Below, piece after piece: positions 17,157-25,903 of a DNA stretch of 64,000 nt (its first letter is position 1; each line of letters starts with the position of its first letter). Location of the stretch: the NCBI RefSeq assembly GCF_026130605.1, contig NZ_JANFAU010000001.1:620001-684000 (forward strand), in the 5' to 3' direction. This DNA comes from Sphingomonas lycopersici. GTDB taxonomy: Bacteria > Pseudomonadota > Alphaproteobacteria > Sphingomonadales > Sphingomonadaceae. The notes below the pieces were generated by a model. The model saw nothing but the letters and a program-made list of their open reading frames with translations, searched no databases and was not told the DNA's origin. The position numbers were made by a program, and so were the translations under genes.

Positions 17157-17196
17157 GGGGAAGGGCGCGCCGGAAACCCCCGACGCGCCCGTCCGG

Positions 17197-18507
17197 TCAG
17201 ATGAAGCGGTTGATTAGATTCTCGAACCGTTCCTGCTGGCCCGAGCGTGGCGCCGGGTCGATCGCCTGTTTCTCCGCGAAATCGGCGATGCCGGCGAGAT
17301 CGAGCGTGCCGATCCACTTGCCGACCGCACCGTCCCAGCCGGCATAGCGCTCCGCTTTCCAGCGATCCAGCCGGCCATCCTCGATCAGCGCGGCGGCGTT
17401 GAGGAGGCCGCGCGCGACGGTGTCGATGCCGCCGATATGGCCGTGGAACAGGTCGACCGGGGCCATGCTCTGCCGCCGCACCTTGGCGTCGAAGTTGAAG
17501 CCACCGGTGGTGAACCCGCCGGCGCGCAGGATCTCCAGCACGGCAAGCGTCAGTTCCTCAACCGAATTGGGGAATTGATCGGTGTCCCAACCGTTCTGGT
17601 GGTCGCCGCGATTGGCGTCGATCGATCCGAAGATGCCGAGCGCGGCGGCGGTCGCAATCTCGTGTTCGAAAGTATGGCCGGCGAGCGTCGCGTGATTGGC
17701 CTCGATATTGACCTTCACCTCGTCCTCAAGCCCATATCGCTTGAGGAAGCCGTAGACCGTCGCAGTATCGAAATCATATTGGTGCTTGGTCGGCTCGTGC
17801 GGCTTCGGCTCAATCAGGATCGTGCCCTTGAAGCCGATCTTGTGCTTGTGCTCTACGACCAGCGCGAGGAAACGGCCGAAATTATCGAGTTCGCGTTTTA
17901 GATCGGTGTTGTGCAGCGTCTCATAACCCTCGCGGCCACCCCATAGTACGTAATTCTGGCCGCCGAGACGATGCGTCGCCTCCAATGCGTCGCGCACCTG
18001 CATCGCGCCGAACGCATAGACTTCCGGATCCGGGCTGGTCGCGGCGCCGGCGCAAAAACGCGGGTGGCTGAACAGATTGGCGGTGCCCCACAGCAGTCTG
18101 CGCCCGGTCGACGCCTGCAATTGCTCCAGATGCTCCATCGCCTCGGCGAAATAGCGGCGATGCTCCGCGACGCCGGCCGCCTCGGCCATCACGTCGACGT
18201 CGTGAAAACAATAGAATGGCACGTCGAGCTTTTGGAAGAAATCGAACGCGACGATCCGCTTCTCCCGCGCAGCGGCGCTGTCGTTCGCGCCGCGATGCCA
18301 CGGGCGGTTGAACGTTCCCGCGCCGAACACATCGGCACCCGGCCAGCAGAAGGTGTGCCAGAAGCATATGGCGAAGCGCAGATGGTCCTCCATCCGCTTG
18401 CCCAGTACCACGCGATCCTTGTCGTACCAGCGATAGGCCAGCTCGTCGGTGCTGTCCGGTCCCTTGTAGGTGATCTGCGGAATGTCGGCGAAGAAATCGG
18501 TGCTCAT
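17197..18507 (-). CDS. xylA: Xylose isomerase
   Basis: This 436-residue enzyme converts D-xylose to D-xylulose. Its length equals the long (class II) xylose isomerases. The catalytic His102 is in FYCFHDVD, the metal-binding Glu is in [13 protein letters not shown], and the GSIDANRGD Asp site is present. It starts at ATG 18507, which shares one base with the xylulokinase TGA. The open frame extending to 18756 is a shadow of that kinase. It is the last gene of a GH43-xylulokinase-isomerase operon controlled from the operator at 21135. Confidence 0.97.
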   Translation of the reverse strand: MSTDFFADIPQITYKGPDSTDELAYRWYDKDRVVLGKRMEDHLRFAICFWHTFCWPGADVFGAGTFNRPWHRGANDSAAAREKRIVAFDFFQKLDVPFYCFHDVDVMAEAAGVAEHRRYFAEAMEHLEQLQASTGRRLLWGTANLFSHPRFCAGAATSPDPEVYAFGAMQVRDALEATHRLGGQNYVLWGGREGYETLHNTDLKRELDNFGRFLALVVEHKHKIGFKGTILIEPKPHEPTKHQYDFDTATVYGFLKRYGLEDEVKVNIEANHATLAGHTFEHEIATAAALGIFGSIDANRGDHQNGWDTDQFPNSVEELTLAVLEILRAGGFTTGGFNFDAKVRRQSMAPVDLFHGHIGGIDTVARGLLNAAALIEDGRLDRWKAERYAGWDGAVGKWIGTLDLAGIADFAEKQAIDPAPRSGQQERFENLINRFI

Positions 18508-19955
18508 CAAAGGCTCCTGGGCGTGATGCGGGGATAGGCTTCGCGAAACGCGGCGAGCTTGGGCGCGAGCCGGTCGGTCAGCACGGGGTCGGGATGGACG
18601 ACATGGGCAATTGGCGGGGCGGCGCAGACCTCGGCCGGCGCGCCGCCGTCGACGGCGAGCTGCGCCAATCGTGCAGCGCCGAGCGCCGGACCGACCTCGC
18701 CACCCTGGAGATAGACGAGCGACACGCGCATCGCTGCCGCCAGCGTCTCGCCCCAATAGCGCGAGCGCGCGCCGCCGCCGATCACCGCCAGCTCGCCGAC
18801 GGCTGCCCCGGCTTCGCGCAGCGCGTCGAGGCCGTCGGCGAGCGCGAACGCGACGCCTTCGAGCACCGCTTGCGCGAGCCGCTCGGGCGAACTGTCGTTA
18901 TCCAGCCGCAGAAAGGCGCCGCGGACCTGCGCGTCATTGTGCGGCGTGCGCTCGCCCGAAAGATAGGGGAGGAACAATTCCGGACCGTTCGCCGCGCCGG
19001 CCGCTTCGGCGCGCTGGAACAATTCCGCCGCGCCGCTCGCGCCGGTAAGCCGCGCAACCCAGTCGATGCAGGAGGCGGCGCTGAGATGGACCGACATCTG
19101 ATGCCACATGTCGGGCAGACAATGGCAGAAAGCATGGACGGCGCGCGCGGGATTGGGCGTGAAGCGGTCATTGGCAACGAAGATCACGCCGGATGTGCCA
19201 AGCGACAGCAGCGCCTTGCCGTTGCTGACGACACCGACCCCGGCCGCGCCGGCGGCATTGTCGCCGCCGCCGCCGGCGACCGGCACCTGTGCCATGCCCC
19301 AAAGCTCGGCGACGTCGCGCCGCAGCCGGCCGCCGATCGCGCTGCCTTCGACGAGCGTCGGCATATGGCTCCGCGAGAGCGAGCAGGCATCGAGCAAAAT
19401 GTCGCTCCAATCGCGCGCGGCGACGTCGAGCCACAATGTCCCGGCGGCGTCCGACATGTCCGATGCCTTGTCGCCGGTCATCAGCAGCCGGACATAATCC
19501 TTGGGCAGGAGGATCGAGCGCGTCTTCGCGAAGATTTCCGGCTCGTTCCGGGCCACCCAGCGCAGTTTTGGCGCGGTGAAGCCGGGCATGGCGATATTGC
19601 CCGAAATCTCGCGCAGCCGCGGCGCATCGGCCTCCAGGCCTGCGCACTCGGCAAACGAGCGTCCATCGTTCCACAGGATCGCGGGACGGAGCGGCAGGTC
19701 GTCCGCGCCGAGCAGCGTTGCACCATGCATCTGCCCGGCAAGCCCGATGCCGCGCACCGCGCGGCGGATCGACGGATCGATACCCTGCACCGCCGCCGTC
19801 GTCGCGGCCCACCAGTCGGCCGGATCCTGTTCCGACCATAAGGGTCGCGGCCGCTGCACGGTCAGCGCCGCGATGCCCTGTGCGACGACGGCGCCACGCG
19901 TGTCGCTGACGACCGCCTTGGCCCCGGAGGTGCCGATGTCGATCCCCAGGAACAT
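18507..19955 (-). CDS. xylB: Xylulokinase, FGGY family
   Basis: This 482-residue sugar kinase phosphorylates D-xylulose to xylulose-5-phosphate. It has the N-terminal phosphate loop [13 protein letters not shown], the [12 protein letters not shown] block with the substrate-binding Met-His, and the second-domain [14 protein letters not shown] and [14 protein letters not shown] motifs. It is four bases after the GH43 stop and one-base overlapped with xylA, so translation is coupled. The pair provides the classical isomerase route in addition to the oxidative genes at 10-13 kb. Confidence 0.96.
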   Translation of the reverse strand: MFLGIDIGTSGAKAVVSDTRGAVVAQGIAALTVQRPRPLWSEQDPADWWAATTAAVQGIDPSIRRAVRGIGLAGQMHGATLLGADDLPLRPAILWNDGRSFAECAGLEADAPRLREISGNIAMPGFTAPKLRWVARNEPEIFAKTRSILLPKDYVRLLMTGDKASDMSDAAGTLWLDVAARDWSDILLDACSLSRSHMPTLVEGSAIGGRLRRDVAELWGMAQVPVAGGGGDNAAGAAGVGVVSNGKALLSLGTSGVIFVANDRFTPNPARAVHAFCHCLPDMWHQMSVHLSAASCIDWVARLTGASGAAELFQRAEAAGAANGPELFLPYLSGERTPHNDAQVRGAFLRLDNDSSPERLAQAVLEGVAFALADGLDALREAGAAVGELAVIGGGARSRYWGETLAAAMRVSLVYLQGGEVGPALGAARLAQLAVDGGAPAEVCAAPPIAHVVHPDPVLTDRLAPKLAAFREAYPRITPRSL

Positions 19956-19958
19956 GGG

Positions 19959-21104
19959 CTATTTGACGAACGGGTTGATCAGCTTGATCGTGCCGTCCGG
20001 GTTATAGAACAGCTCGGTCATCTTGACGTTGCGCAGCCGGGTCTGTCCGGAAAGCTGGCTATCGGCATAGAATAGCCACCAGCGGCCTTTCCATTCGACG
20101 ATCGAATGATGCGTCGTCCAGCCCTCGACCGGGAGCAGGAAATGGCCCTTGTAGGTGAAGGGGCCATAAGGATTGTCGCCGATCGCATAGTTCAGGAAAT
20201 GCGTATCGCCGGTCGAATAGCTGAAATAATATTTGCCTTTATACTTGTGCATGAAGGACGCCTCGAAGAAGCGCCGGTCGTGATCACCGCCGAGCAGCGG
20301 CTTGCCCTTTTCGTCGAGGATCACGACGTCGCGCGGCTTTTCCGCAAATTGCCTCATGCCGTCGCCGAGGCGCGCGACCTTTGCCGTCAGCGCAGGCTTG
20401 TCGTCGGCCTTCAGATCGGTCTTCGATCCGTTCGGGTCGTAGCTGCCCGTCACGTTGCGCTGTAGCTGACCGCCCCAGATGCCGCCGAAATACATGTAGC
20501 TTTTGCCATCGTCGTCGGTGAACACCGCCGGATCGATCGAGAAACTGCCGTTGATCGGCTCAGGATCGGCTTTGAATGGGCCGACCGGCGATTTCGACGT
20601 CGCAACACCGATGCGGAATGCACCCGCTTTATCTTTCGCGGGGAAATAGAGGTAGTAAGTCCCGTTCTTATAGGCCGCGTCCGGTGCCCACATCTGCTTT
20701 TCGGCCCAGGGAACCTGTTTCACGTCGAGCGCGACCGGGTGGACCGTCACCTTGCCGTTCGGTTCGGTCATGCTGAGCACGTGATAGTCGCGCATTTCGA
20801 AATGACCGCCCAGATCGTCTTCCGGCGTCGGTCCGTCGATGTCGTGGCTGGGATAGATGTAGAGCGTGCCGTTCCAGACGTGCGCGGAAGGGTCGGCGGT
20901 ATAGATTTCGCTGACGAGCGGCTGCGACAGATAATCGGAGGCCGGGCGTTTCCCATCCTTCGCGGCGGTGGCGTTGGATAGCCCGGCGCCATTATCGGCC
21001 GCGCGCTCGCCCAGCTTGCAGCCCGATGCGAGCGCGCCCAGCACCAGCGCCGCCGCAACGGCCGTGCCACGCGCCGTTATCGATGTGATTCGCCGTCTGC
21101 GCAT
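19959..21104 (-). CDS. GH43 glycosidase, predicted lipoprotein
   Basis: This is about 381 residues. The N-terminus carries a lipobox (LASGC, Cys about residue 29), so it is probably anchored to the outer membrane or periplasmic face. Propeller residues include Asp in TADPSAHV, Asp in FSIDPAVFTDDD, and Glu in RFFEASFMHKY. The overall pattern (YIYPSHDID) fits the GH43 subfamily 1 of beta-xylosidases. ATG 21104 follows GGGAGAGGG; the frame to 21425 is not needed. It heads the operon with xylulokinase and xylose isomerase, so it likely feeds xylose directly to them. Confidence 0.9.
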   Translation of the reverse strand: MRRRRITSITARGTAVAAALVLGALASGCKLGERAADNGAGLSNATAAKDGKRPASDYLSQPLVSEIYTADPSAHVWNGTLYIYPSHDIDGPTPEDDLGGHFEMRDYHVLSMTEPNGKVTVHPVALDVKQVPWAEKQMWAPDAAYKNGTYYLYFPAKDKAGAFRIGVATSKSPVGPFKADPEPINGSFSIDPAVFTDDDGKSYMYFGGIWGGQLQRNVTGSYDPNGSKTDLKADDKPALTAKVARLGDGMRQFAEKPRDVVILDEKGKPLLGGDHDRRFFEASFMHKYKGKYYFSYSTGDTHFLNYAIGDNPYGPFTYKGHFLLPVEGWTTHHSIVEWKGRWWLFYADSQLSGQTRLRNVKMTELFYNPDGTIKLINPFVK

Positions 21105-21134
21105 AAAACCCTCTCCCGCTTGCTTATGCGTTTG

Positions 21135-21148
21135 TGTTAACGCTACCA
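21135..21148. promoter_or_regulatory. LacI/XylR-type operator TGTTAACGCTACCA
   Basis: This 14-base sequence fits the same pattern as the site at 13230 (TGNTANCGCTANCA). It is in the 85-base divergent gap between the GH43/xylulokinase/xylA operon (minus) and the GH95 gene (plus). A TTGTCG -35-like box upstream on the minus strand would place the -10 inside the operator. Confidence 0.8.
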
Positions 21149-21189
21149 TTCGTTGACGACAAGCCTTTGCTGTCGATCGGGAGGGGAAA

Positions 21190-23544
21190 TTGCGCCAGAG
21201 CCATATCGTCACGCGGCGGACCATGCTGGGGCAGTCGGCAGCGGCAGCCGCCCTCGCCGTGGCGCCGCCCGTTGCCGCCAGCGAACGGATGGAAGCGGAT
21301 CTGGGGACGAACCGGCTCTGGTATCGCAAGCCGGCCGAACGCTGGACCGAGGCATTGCCGGTCGGCAACGGCCGGATCGGCGCAATGGTATTTGGCGGGA
21401 TCGACCGCGAGCGGCTCCAGCTCAACGAAGACAGCCTGTGGTCGGGCGGCCCCTATGATCCGGTCAATCCCGAAGCGCGTGCCGCCCTGCCGGAAGTGCG
21501 GCGGCTGATCGTCGCGGGGCATCTCGCCGAAGCCCAGGCGCTCGCCAATGCGAAGCTGATGGCGAAACCGCTGCAGCAAATGTCCTACCAGCCTGTGGGC
21601 GATCTTCTCATCAACCTGCCGACGATCTCCGCCGACAGCGCGACGGATTACGAACGCGCGCTCGATCTTGATTCGGCGCTCGCGGTCACCCGCTTCACGG
21701 CCGGCACGGTACGTTATGAGCGACGGGTGTTCGCCTGCCCGGTGCATCAGGTGCTCGCGGTCCGGCTGACTGCGAGCAAGCCTGGTGCGGTGGATTGCGA
21801 TGTCAGCCTCGATTCACCCCAGTCTGCCACGCTCGAGCTGGATGGCGATATGCTGACGCTCGCCGGGCGCAATCCCGGCGAGCAGGGAATAGCCGGCGCG
21901 CTGCGCTTTGTCGCGCGGGCGCGGGTGCTGCGCGAGGGCGGTACGCTCGAGGCGCGTGCCGCGGGGGTCGGTGTGCGCGGTGCGGACGCGGTGACGATCC
22001 TGATTGCGATGGCGACCAGCTATCGCCGCTTCAACGATACCAGCGGCGATCCTGATGCGATCACACGCGCGCAGATCGCCGCCGCCGCCGCGCGCGGCTT
22101 TGCCGACATTTTCGCGGCGGGCGTTGCCGATCATCGGCGGCTCTACCGCAGCGTCCGGCTCAACCTCGGCCGAACCGCATCGGCCGATCGCCCGACCGAC
22201 GAGCGCATACGCACCAGCGAGGAAAGTGACGACCCTGCGCTGGCGGCGCTTTATTTCAACTATGGCCGGTATCTTCTGATCGCTTCCTCGCGCGCAGGCT
22301 CGCAGCCGGCCAATCTTCAGGGGATATGGAATGATCACGTGCGGCCGCCGTGGGGCTCCAAATATACCATAAACATCAACACCGAGATGAACTACTGGCC
22401 AGCCGAGCCGACCGCACTCGCCGAATGCACCGCGCCGTTGATCGCATTCGTGCGCGATCTCGCCGAGCAGGGCGCGCATACCGCGCGGGAAATGTATGGC
22501 GCGCGCGGCTGGGTCGCGCATCACAACACCGACCTGTGGCGTGCCACCGCGCCGATCGACGGCGCCTCATGGGGGCTGTGGCCGACCGGCGGGGCGTGGC
22601 TCTGCACCCATTTGTGGGATCGCTGGGATTATGGGCGGGATCGCGATTATCTTGCCTCCGTCTATCCGTTGATGCGCGGCGCGGCGCTGTTCTTCGTCGA
22701 TGCGCTGCAACGCGATCCGGCAAGCGGGCATCTGGTCACCAATCCCTCGATCTCGCCGGAGAATGAACATCATAAGGGCGTATCGATCTGCGCCGGTCCT
22801 GCGATGGACATGCAGATCCTGCGCGATCTGTTCGATCAGGTTGCGCAGGCGGCGGCGATCCTCGACATCGATCGCGCTTTTGCCGCCGAGCTGATCGCGT
22901 TGCGCGCCGGCCTCGCGCCGGATCGGATCGGGGCGCAAGGGCAATTGCAGGAATGGCAGGAGGATTGGGACGGTGACGCGCCGGAGCCGCACCACCGCCA
23001 CGTATCGCATCTCTATGCGCTTTACCCCAGCCACCAGATCGACCCGGACGACACCCCGGCGCTGGCAGCGGCGGCGCAACGCTCGCTCGAATTGCGCGGC
23101 GACAGGGCGACGGGTTGGGCGACCGCGTGGCGGATCAATCTGTGGGCGCGGCTGCGCAAGGGAGAGCATGCATATGAGATACTGCGCTTCCTGCTCGGGC
23201 CCGCGCGCACCTATCCCAATCTTTTCGACGCGCACCCGCCATTTCAGATCGACGGCAATTTCGGCGGCACGGCGGCGATCGCCGAGATGCTGGTGCAGAG
23301 CAAAGGCAATCAGATATTGCTCCTCCCGGCGTTGCCCTCGGCCTGGCCGAGCGGCGCCATCTCCGGGTTGCGTGTGCGCGGTGCGGGCAGCGTCGATGTG
23401 AGCTGGCGCGACGGCAGGCTCGACGCTGCAACGATCGTCTCCGTTCTCGCCGGACCGCGCGTCGTGCGGTTGGGCAAGCGGACCGCGACGGTGCGGCTGC
23501 GTCCCAACCGGCCCATCCGGCTCACCGAGGCCAGTTTTCGCTAA
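21190..23544 (+). CDS. GH95 alpha-L-fucosidase/alpha-L-galactosidase family, exported
   Basis: This is 784 residues. A twin-arginine-type signal (TRRTMLGQ) is followed by the N-terminal beta domain (PVGNGRIGAMVFGG, LNEDSLWSGGP). The (alpha/alpha)6 barrel has the conserved INTEMNYWPAEPT asparagines and, late in the barrel, HPPFQIDGNFGGTAA with the catalytic Asp. GH95 members are retaining-free (inverting) enzymes that remove alpha-1,2-L-fucose or alpha-L-galactose, as found on xyloglucan and some xylans. The start is TTG 21190, five bases after GGGAGGGG. It is divergent from the xylose isomerase operon across a shared LacI-type operator, so it is probably induced by xylose. Confidence 0.92.
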   Translation: MRQSHIVTRRTMLGQSAAAAALAVAPPVAASERMEADLGTNRLWYRKPAERWTEALPVGNGRIGAMVFGGIDRERLQLNEDSLWSGGPYDPVNPEARAALPEVRRLIVAGHLAEAQALANAKLMAKPLQQMSYQPVGDLLINLPTISADSATDYERALDLDSALAVTRFTAGTVRYERRVFACPVHQVLAVRLTASKPGAVDCDVSLDSPQSATLELDGDMLTLAGRNPGEQGIAGALRFVARARVLREGGTLEARAAGVGVRGADAVTILIAMATSYRRFNDTSGDPDAITRAQIAAAAARGFADIFAAGVADHRRLYRSVRLNLGRTASADRPTDERIRTSEESDDPALAALYFNYGRYLLIASSRAGSQPANLQGIWNDHVRPPWGSKYTININTEMNYWPAEPTALAECTAPLIAFVRDLAEQGAHTAREMYGARGWVAHHNTDLWRATAPIDGASWGLWPTGGAWLCTHLWDRWDYGRDRDYLASVYPLMRGAALFFVDALQRDPASGHLVTNPSISPENEHHKGVSICAGPAMDMQILRDLFDQVAQAAAILDIDRAFAAELIALRAGLAPDRIGAQGQLQEWQEDWDGDAPEPHHRHVSHLYALYPSHQIDPDDTPALAAAAQRSLELRGDRATGWATAWRINLWARLRKGEHAYEILRFLLGPARTYPNLFDAHPPFQIDGNFGGTAAIAEMLVQSKGNQILLLPALPSAWPSGAISGLRVRGAGSVDVSWRDGRLDAATIVSVLAGPRVVRLGKRTATVRLRPNRPIRLTEASFR

Positions 23545-23612
23545 AGCATAAACCAGTGGCGTGCGCCGCGGGATGATAATATGCGTCGAGTTCAATCCGG
23601 GGATGCTCGGCT

Positions 23613-24254
23613 ATGCTCACCGTTTATGGCGAAGGTCGCGGTTTCCGGGTCGTCTGGCTGCTCGAGGAACTGGGGCTGGTTTATCGACTGCGCCCGGTCG
23701 ATCTGCTGACAGTCGGGAATGATCCCGACTTCCTTGCGATCAACCCCGCTGGCTTCATTCCCGCATTGCAGGATGGCGAGACGATCATGGTCGAATCGAT
23801 CGCCATTCTTGAATATCTGCTCGCCCGCTACGGGCCGGGCTCGCTTGCCGTCGCCCCTGACGATCCGGCGTTCGCTTCCTACCTGCAATTTCTCCATTTG
23901 GGCGAGGCCGGGCTCGCCGGGCCGATGAACGCCGTCTTCGTCGGTCGCGAACTGGCACCCGAAGCCGAGCGGGAGGCGCGGGTTACGCGCTGGGCATTCG
24001 AGACATTCGAGGCCCGGCTCGGGTTGGTCATCCGCCGCCTCACCGACCATCCTTATCTCGCCGGCGATCGGTTCACCGCTGCCGATATCTCGGTAAGTTA
24101 TGCGCTTCTGTTCGGCATGCGAACCGGCAATTACGTCCCCGGGGCTGTCGAGCGGGACTATCTTGCCCGTACAACGGCGCGCCCCGCCTATCTCCATGCG
24201 ATGGAAAGCTGCCAGGCGACCAAGGCCTGGGCCGCGCGATCACCGGGATTGTAG
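23613..24254 (+). CDS. Glutathione S-transferase family protein
   Basis: This 213-residue protein has an N-terminal thioredoxin-like domain starting MLTVYG and containing the NPAGFIPAL segment with cis-Pro and ESIAILEYL, the glutathione gamma-glutamyl contact. An all-helical C-terminal domain contains LAGDRFTAADIS, the N-capping box. It is cytoplasmic and of unknown substrate. It has no obvious operon partner: the GH95 ends 68 bases upstream and the halogenase gene converges on it. Confidence 0.9.
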   Translation: MLTVYGEGRGFRVVWLLEELGLVYRLRPVDLLTVGNDPDFLAINPAGFIPALQDGETIMVESIAILEYLLARYGPGSLAVAPDDPAFASYLQFLHLGEAGLAGPMNAVFVGRELAPEAEREARVTRWAFETFEARLGLVIRRLTDHPYLAGDRFTAADISVSYALLFGMRTGNYVPGAVERDYLARTTARPAYLHAMESCQATKAWAARSPGL

Positions 24255-24279
24255 CGCGCGCTTCAATTCGACCGCGGTT

Positions 24280-24297
24280 CCGCGCGTTATAGCGCGG
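24280..24297. terminator. Short hairpin between convergent genes
   Basis: CCGCGC (24280-24285), a six-base loop and GCGCGG (24292-24297) form a GC stem in the 49-base gap between the GST and the halogenase-like gene, which converge. No T-run follows, so terminator function is tentative. Confidence 0.35.
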
Positions 24298-24303
24298 TAA
24301 CCG

Positions 24304-25845
24304 TCATACCGGTTGCAGGCCATGCTCATGGATCTTGCGGATCAGATCGCGGTGGCGGGGCAGGGTGGTGCGCAACCGTTCGGTCAGCATTGCATTCTCG
24401 CGCATCGCGCGATCCGCATGACGCGCGTCATATGCCACCATGCCGGGCGACACCTCGGTACGGAAACCCATGCCGTAGAGGACATATTGATAGCTGGCCG
24501 CTGGAAACACCTCCTCGACCCGGTCGAATTCGTCGAGAAACCAGGGCGACTGGTACTTCCACAGCAGCAGCAATTCCCTCAGCCGTTCGGGGATCGTCTC
24601 CGGCAATACATTGTCGCGCCAGAATGCGCTGTCGGTTCGCCGCGTAAGGACGTAATGAAGCTTCAGGAAATCGATGATCCGGCCCCAGCGATAATGCGTC
24701 GTCGCATTGAAGCGGGACGCCACGATGTCCATGACTTCGCGGCACAGCGGCATTTGTTCGGCGATCAGCTTTGCCGACAGTTCGACGAGTACGATCGCCG
24801 ATGATTCCAGCGGCTCGAGGAAACCGGCCGACATGCCCACGGCGACGCAATTTCGTACCCAGAATTGTTCGCGATGACCGGATCGGATCACGATCTTGCG
24901 CACGGCAAGGTCGTCGGCTGCCGGACCGAGATAGGCGCGCAACTCGCGCTCCGCTTCGTCATCCGAAATATGGCGGCTCGAATAAACATGTCCTGTCCCG
25001 CGCCGCGTGGGAAGGCCGATATCCCAGATCCAGCCGGCGGTTTGCGCGGTCGAAACGGTGTGCGAGCGGACGGGGCTGTCCTCATGCTCATAGGGCACCT
25101 GCACCGCCATCGCCCGGTCGCAGAACAGGATGTCGCTGCAGTCGCGGAAGGGGACGTTCATTGCTTCGCCGAGAAGGAGTGACCGAAAACCGGTGCAATC
25201 GACGAACAGATCCCCCGCGATCTCGCCGGCCTGTTCGGTGACGATCGCACGAATGTCGCCGCTTTCATCCAGCGCGACGCGGGAGACATCGGCGCGGACG
25301 TGCCGGACGCCGAGCTTCTCCGTGCAGTGACGGGTGAGGAACGGCGCAAATTTCCCTGCGTCGAGGTGATAGGCATAATTCGCCGCGCCCTCATATTCGG
25401 GCGTGGTGATCGCCTTGGGCGCGAGACCGTCGTCGCACAGCCGGCCCTGCGGGCAAACCGCGTCGCAGAAGCTCTGCTGGCCGTTCCCGCTGAGCCAGTG
25501 CGGCACGAGGTTCAGCCGTTCGAAACCCTGCGGCAGGACGAGCGGGTGATAATATCCGTCATCCTGCGCGCCGGTCGTCCATCTGGCGAAGCGGGCGCCC
25601 TGCTTGAACGCAGCGTCGCATTCGCGGAACAGATCGGTTTCCGATACGCCGATCTTCTTGAGCGTGGAGCGCAGCGTCGGCCAGGTTCCCTCCCCCACGC
25701 CGATGATCGGTATGTTGGGGGATTCAACCAGCGTGACCGTGAAGTCCTGCGGAATCCGGCCGCGATGACGGGCGGCGATGACCCCGGCGGTCAGCCAGCC
25801 CGCCGTCCCGCCGCCGACGATCACGATATTCTGGATGGGCTTCAC
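24304..25845 (-). CDS. Tryptophan halogenase-like flavoprotein of a TonB-receptor locus
   Basis: This is 513 residues of the flavin-dependent halogenase family. The FAD loop GGGTAGW is at residues 11-17, GVGEGTWPT at about 49-57, and the Lys equivalent to the catalytic lysine of PrnA/RebH appears as Lys81 in DAAFKQGARF. The usual WxWxIP signature is changed to WIWDIG (about 272-277), with Gly in place of Pro. This group accompanies TonB receptors in xanthomonads, caulobacters and sphingomonads and has no proven chlorination role there. It lies downstream of the large TonB receptor (58 bases) in the same direction. It may act on the receptor or its ligand, but that is inference. Confidence 0.88.
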   Translation of the reverse strand: MKPIQNIVIVGGGTAGWLTAGVIAARHRGRIPQDFTVTLVESPNIPIIGVGEGTWPTLRSTLKKIGVSETDLFRECDAAFKQGARFARWTTGAQDDGYYHPLVLPQGFERLNLVPHWLSGNGQQSFCDAVCPQGRLCDDGLAPKAITTPEYEGAANYAYHLDAGKFAPFLTRHCTEKLGVRHVRADVSRVALDESGDIRAIVTEQAGEIAGDLFVDCTGFRSLLLGEAMNVPFRDCSDILFCDRAMAVQVPYEHEDSPVRSHTVSTAQTAGWIWDIGLPTRRGTGHVYSSRHISDDEAERELRAYLGPAADDLAVRKIVIRSGHREQFWVRNCVAVGMSAGFLEPLESSAIVLVELSAKLIAEQMPLCREVMDIVASRFNATTHYRWGRIIDFLKLHYVLTRRTDSAFWRDNVLPETIPERLRELLLLWKYQSPWFLDEFDRVEEVFPAASYQYVLYGMGFRTEVSPGMVAYDARHADRAMRENAMLTERLRTTLPRHRDLIRKIHEHGLQPV

Positions 25846-25903
25846 GATCGCATTCCCCGGAAAAGGGTAGGGGCGCCCGAGAAGGCGCCCCCGGCAACTC
25901 AGG

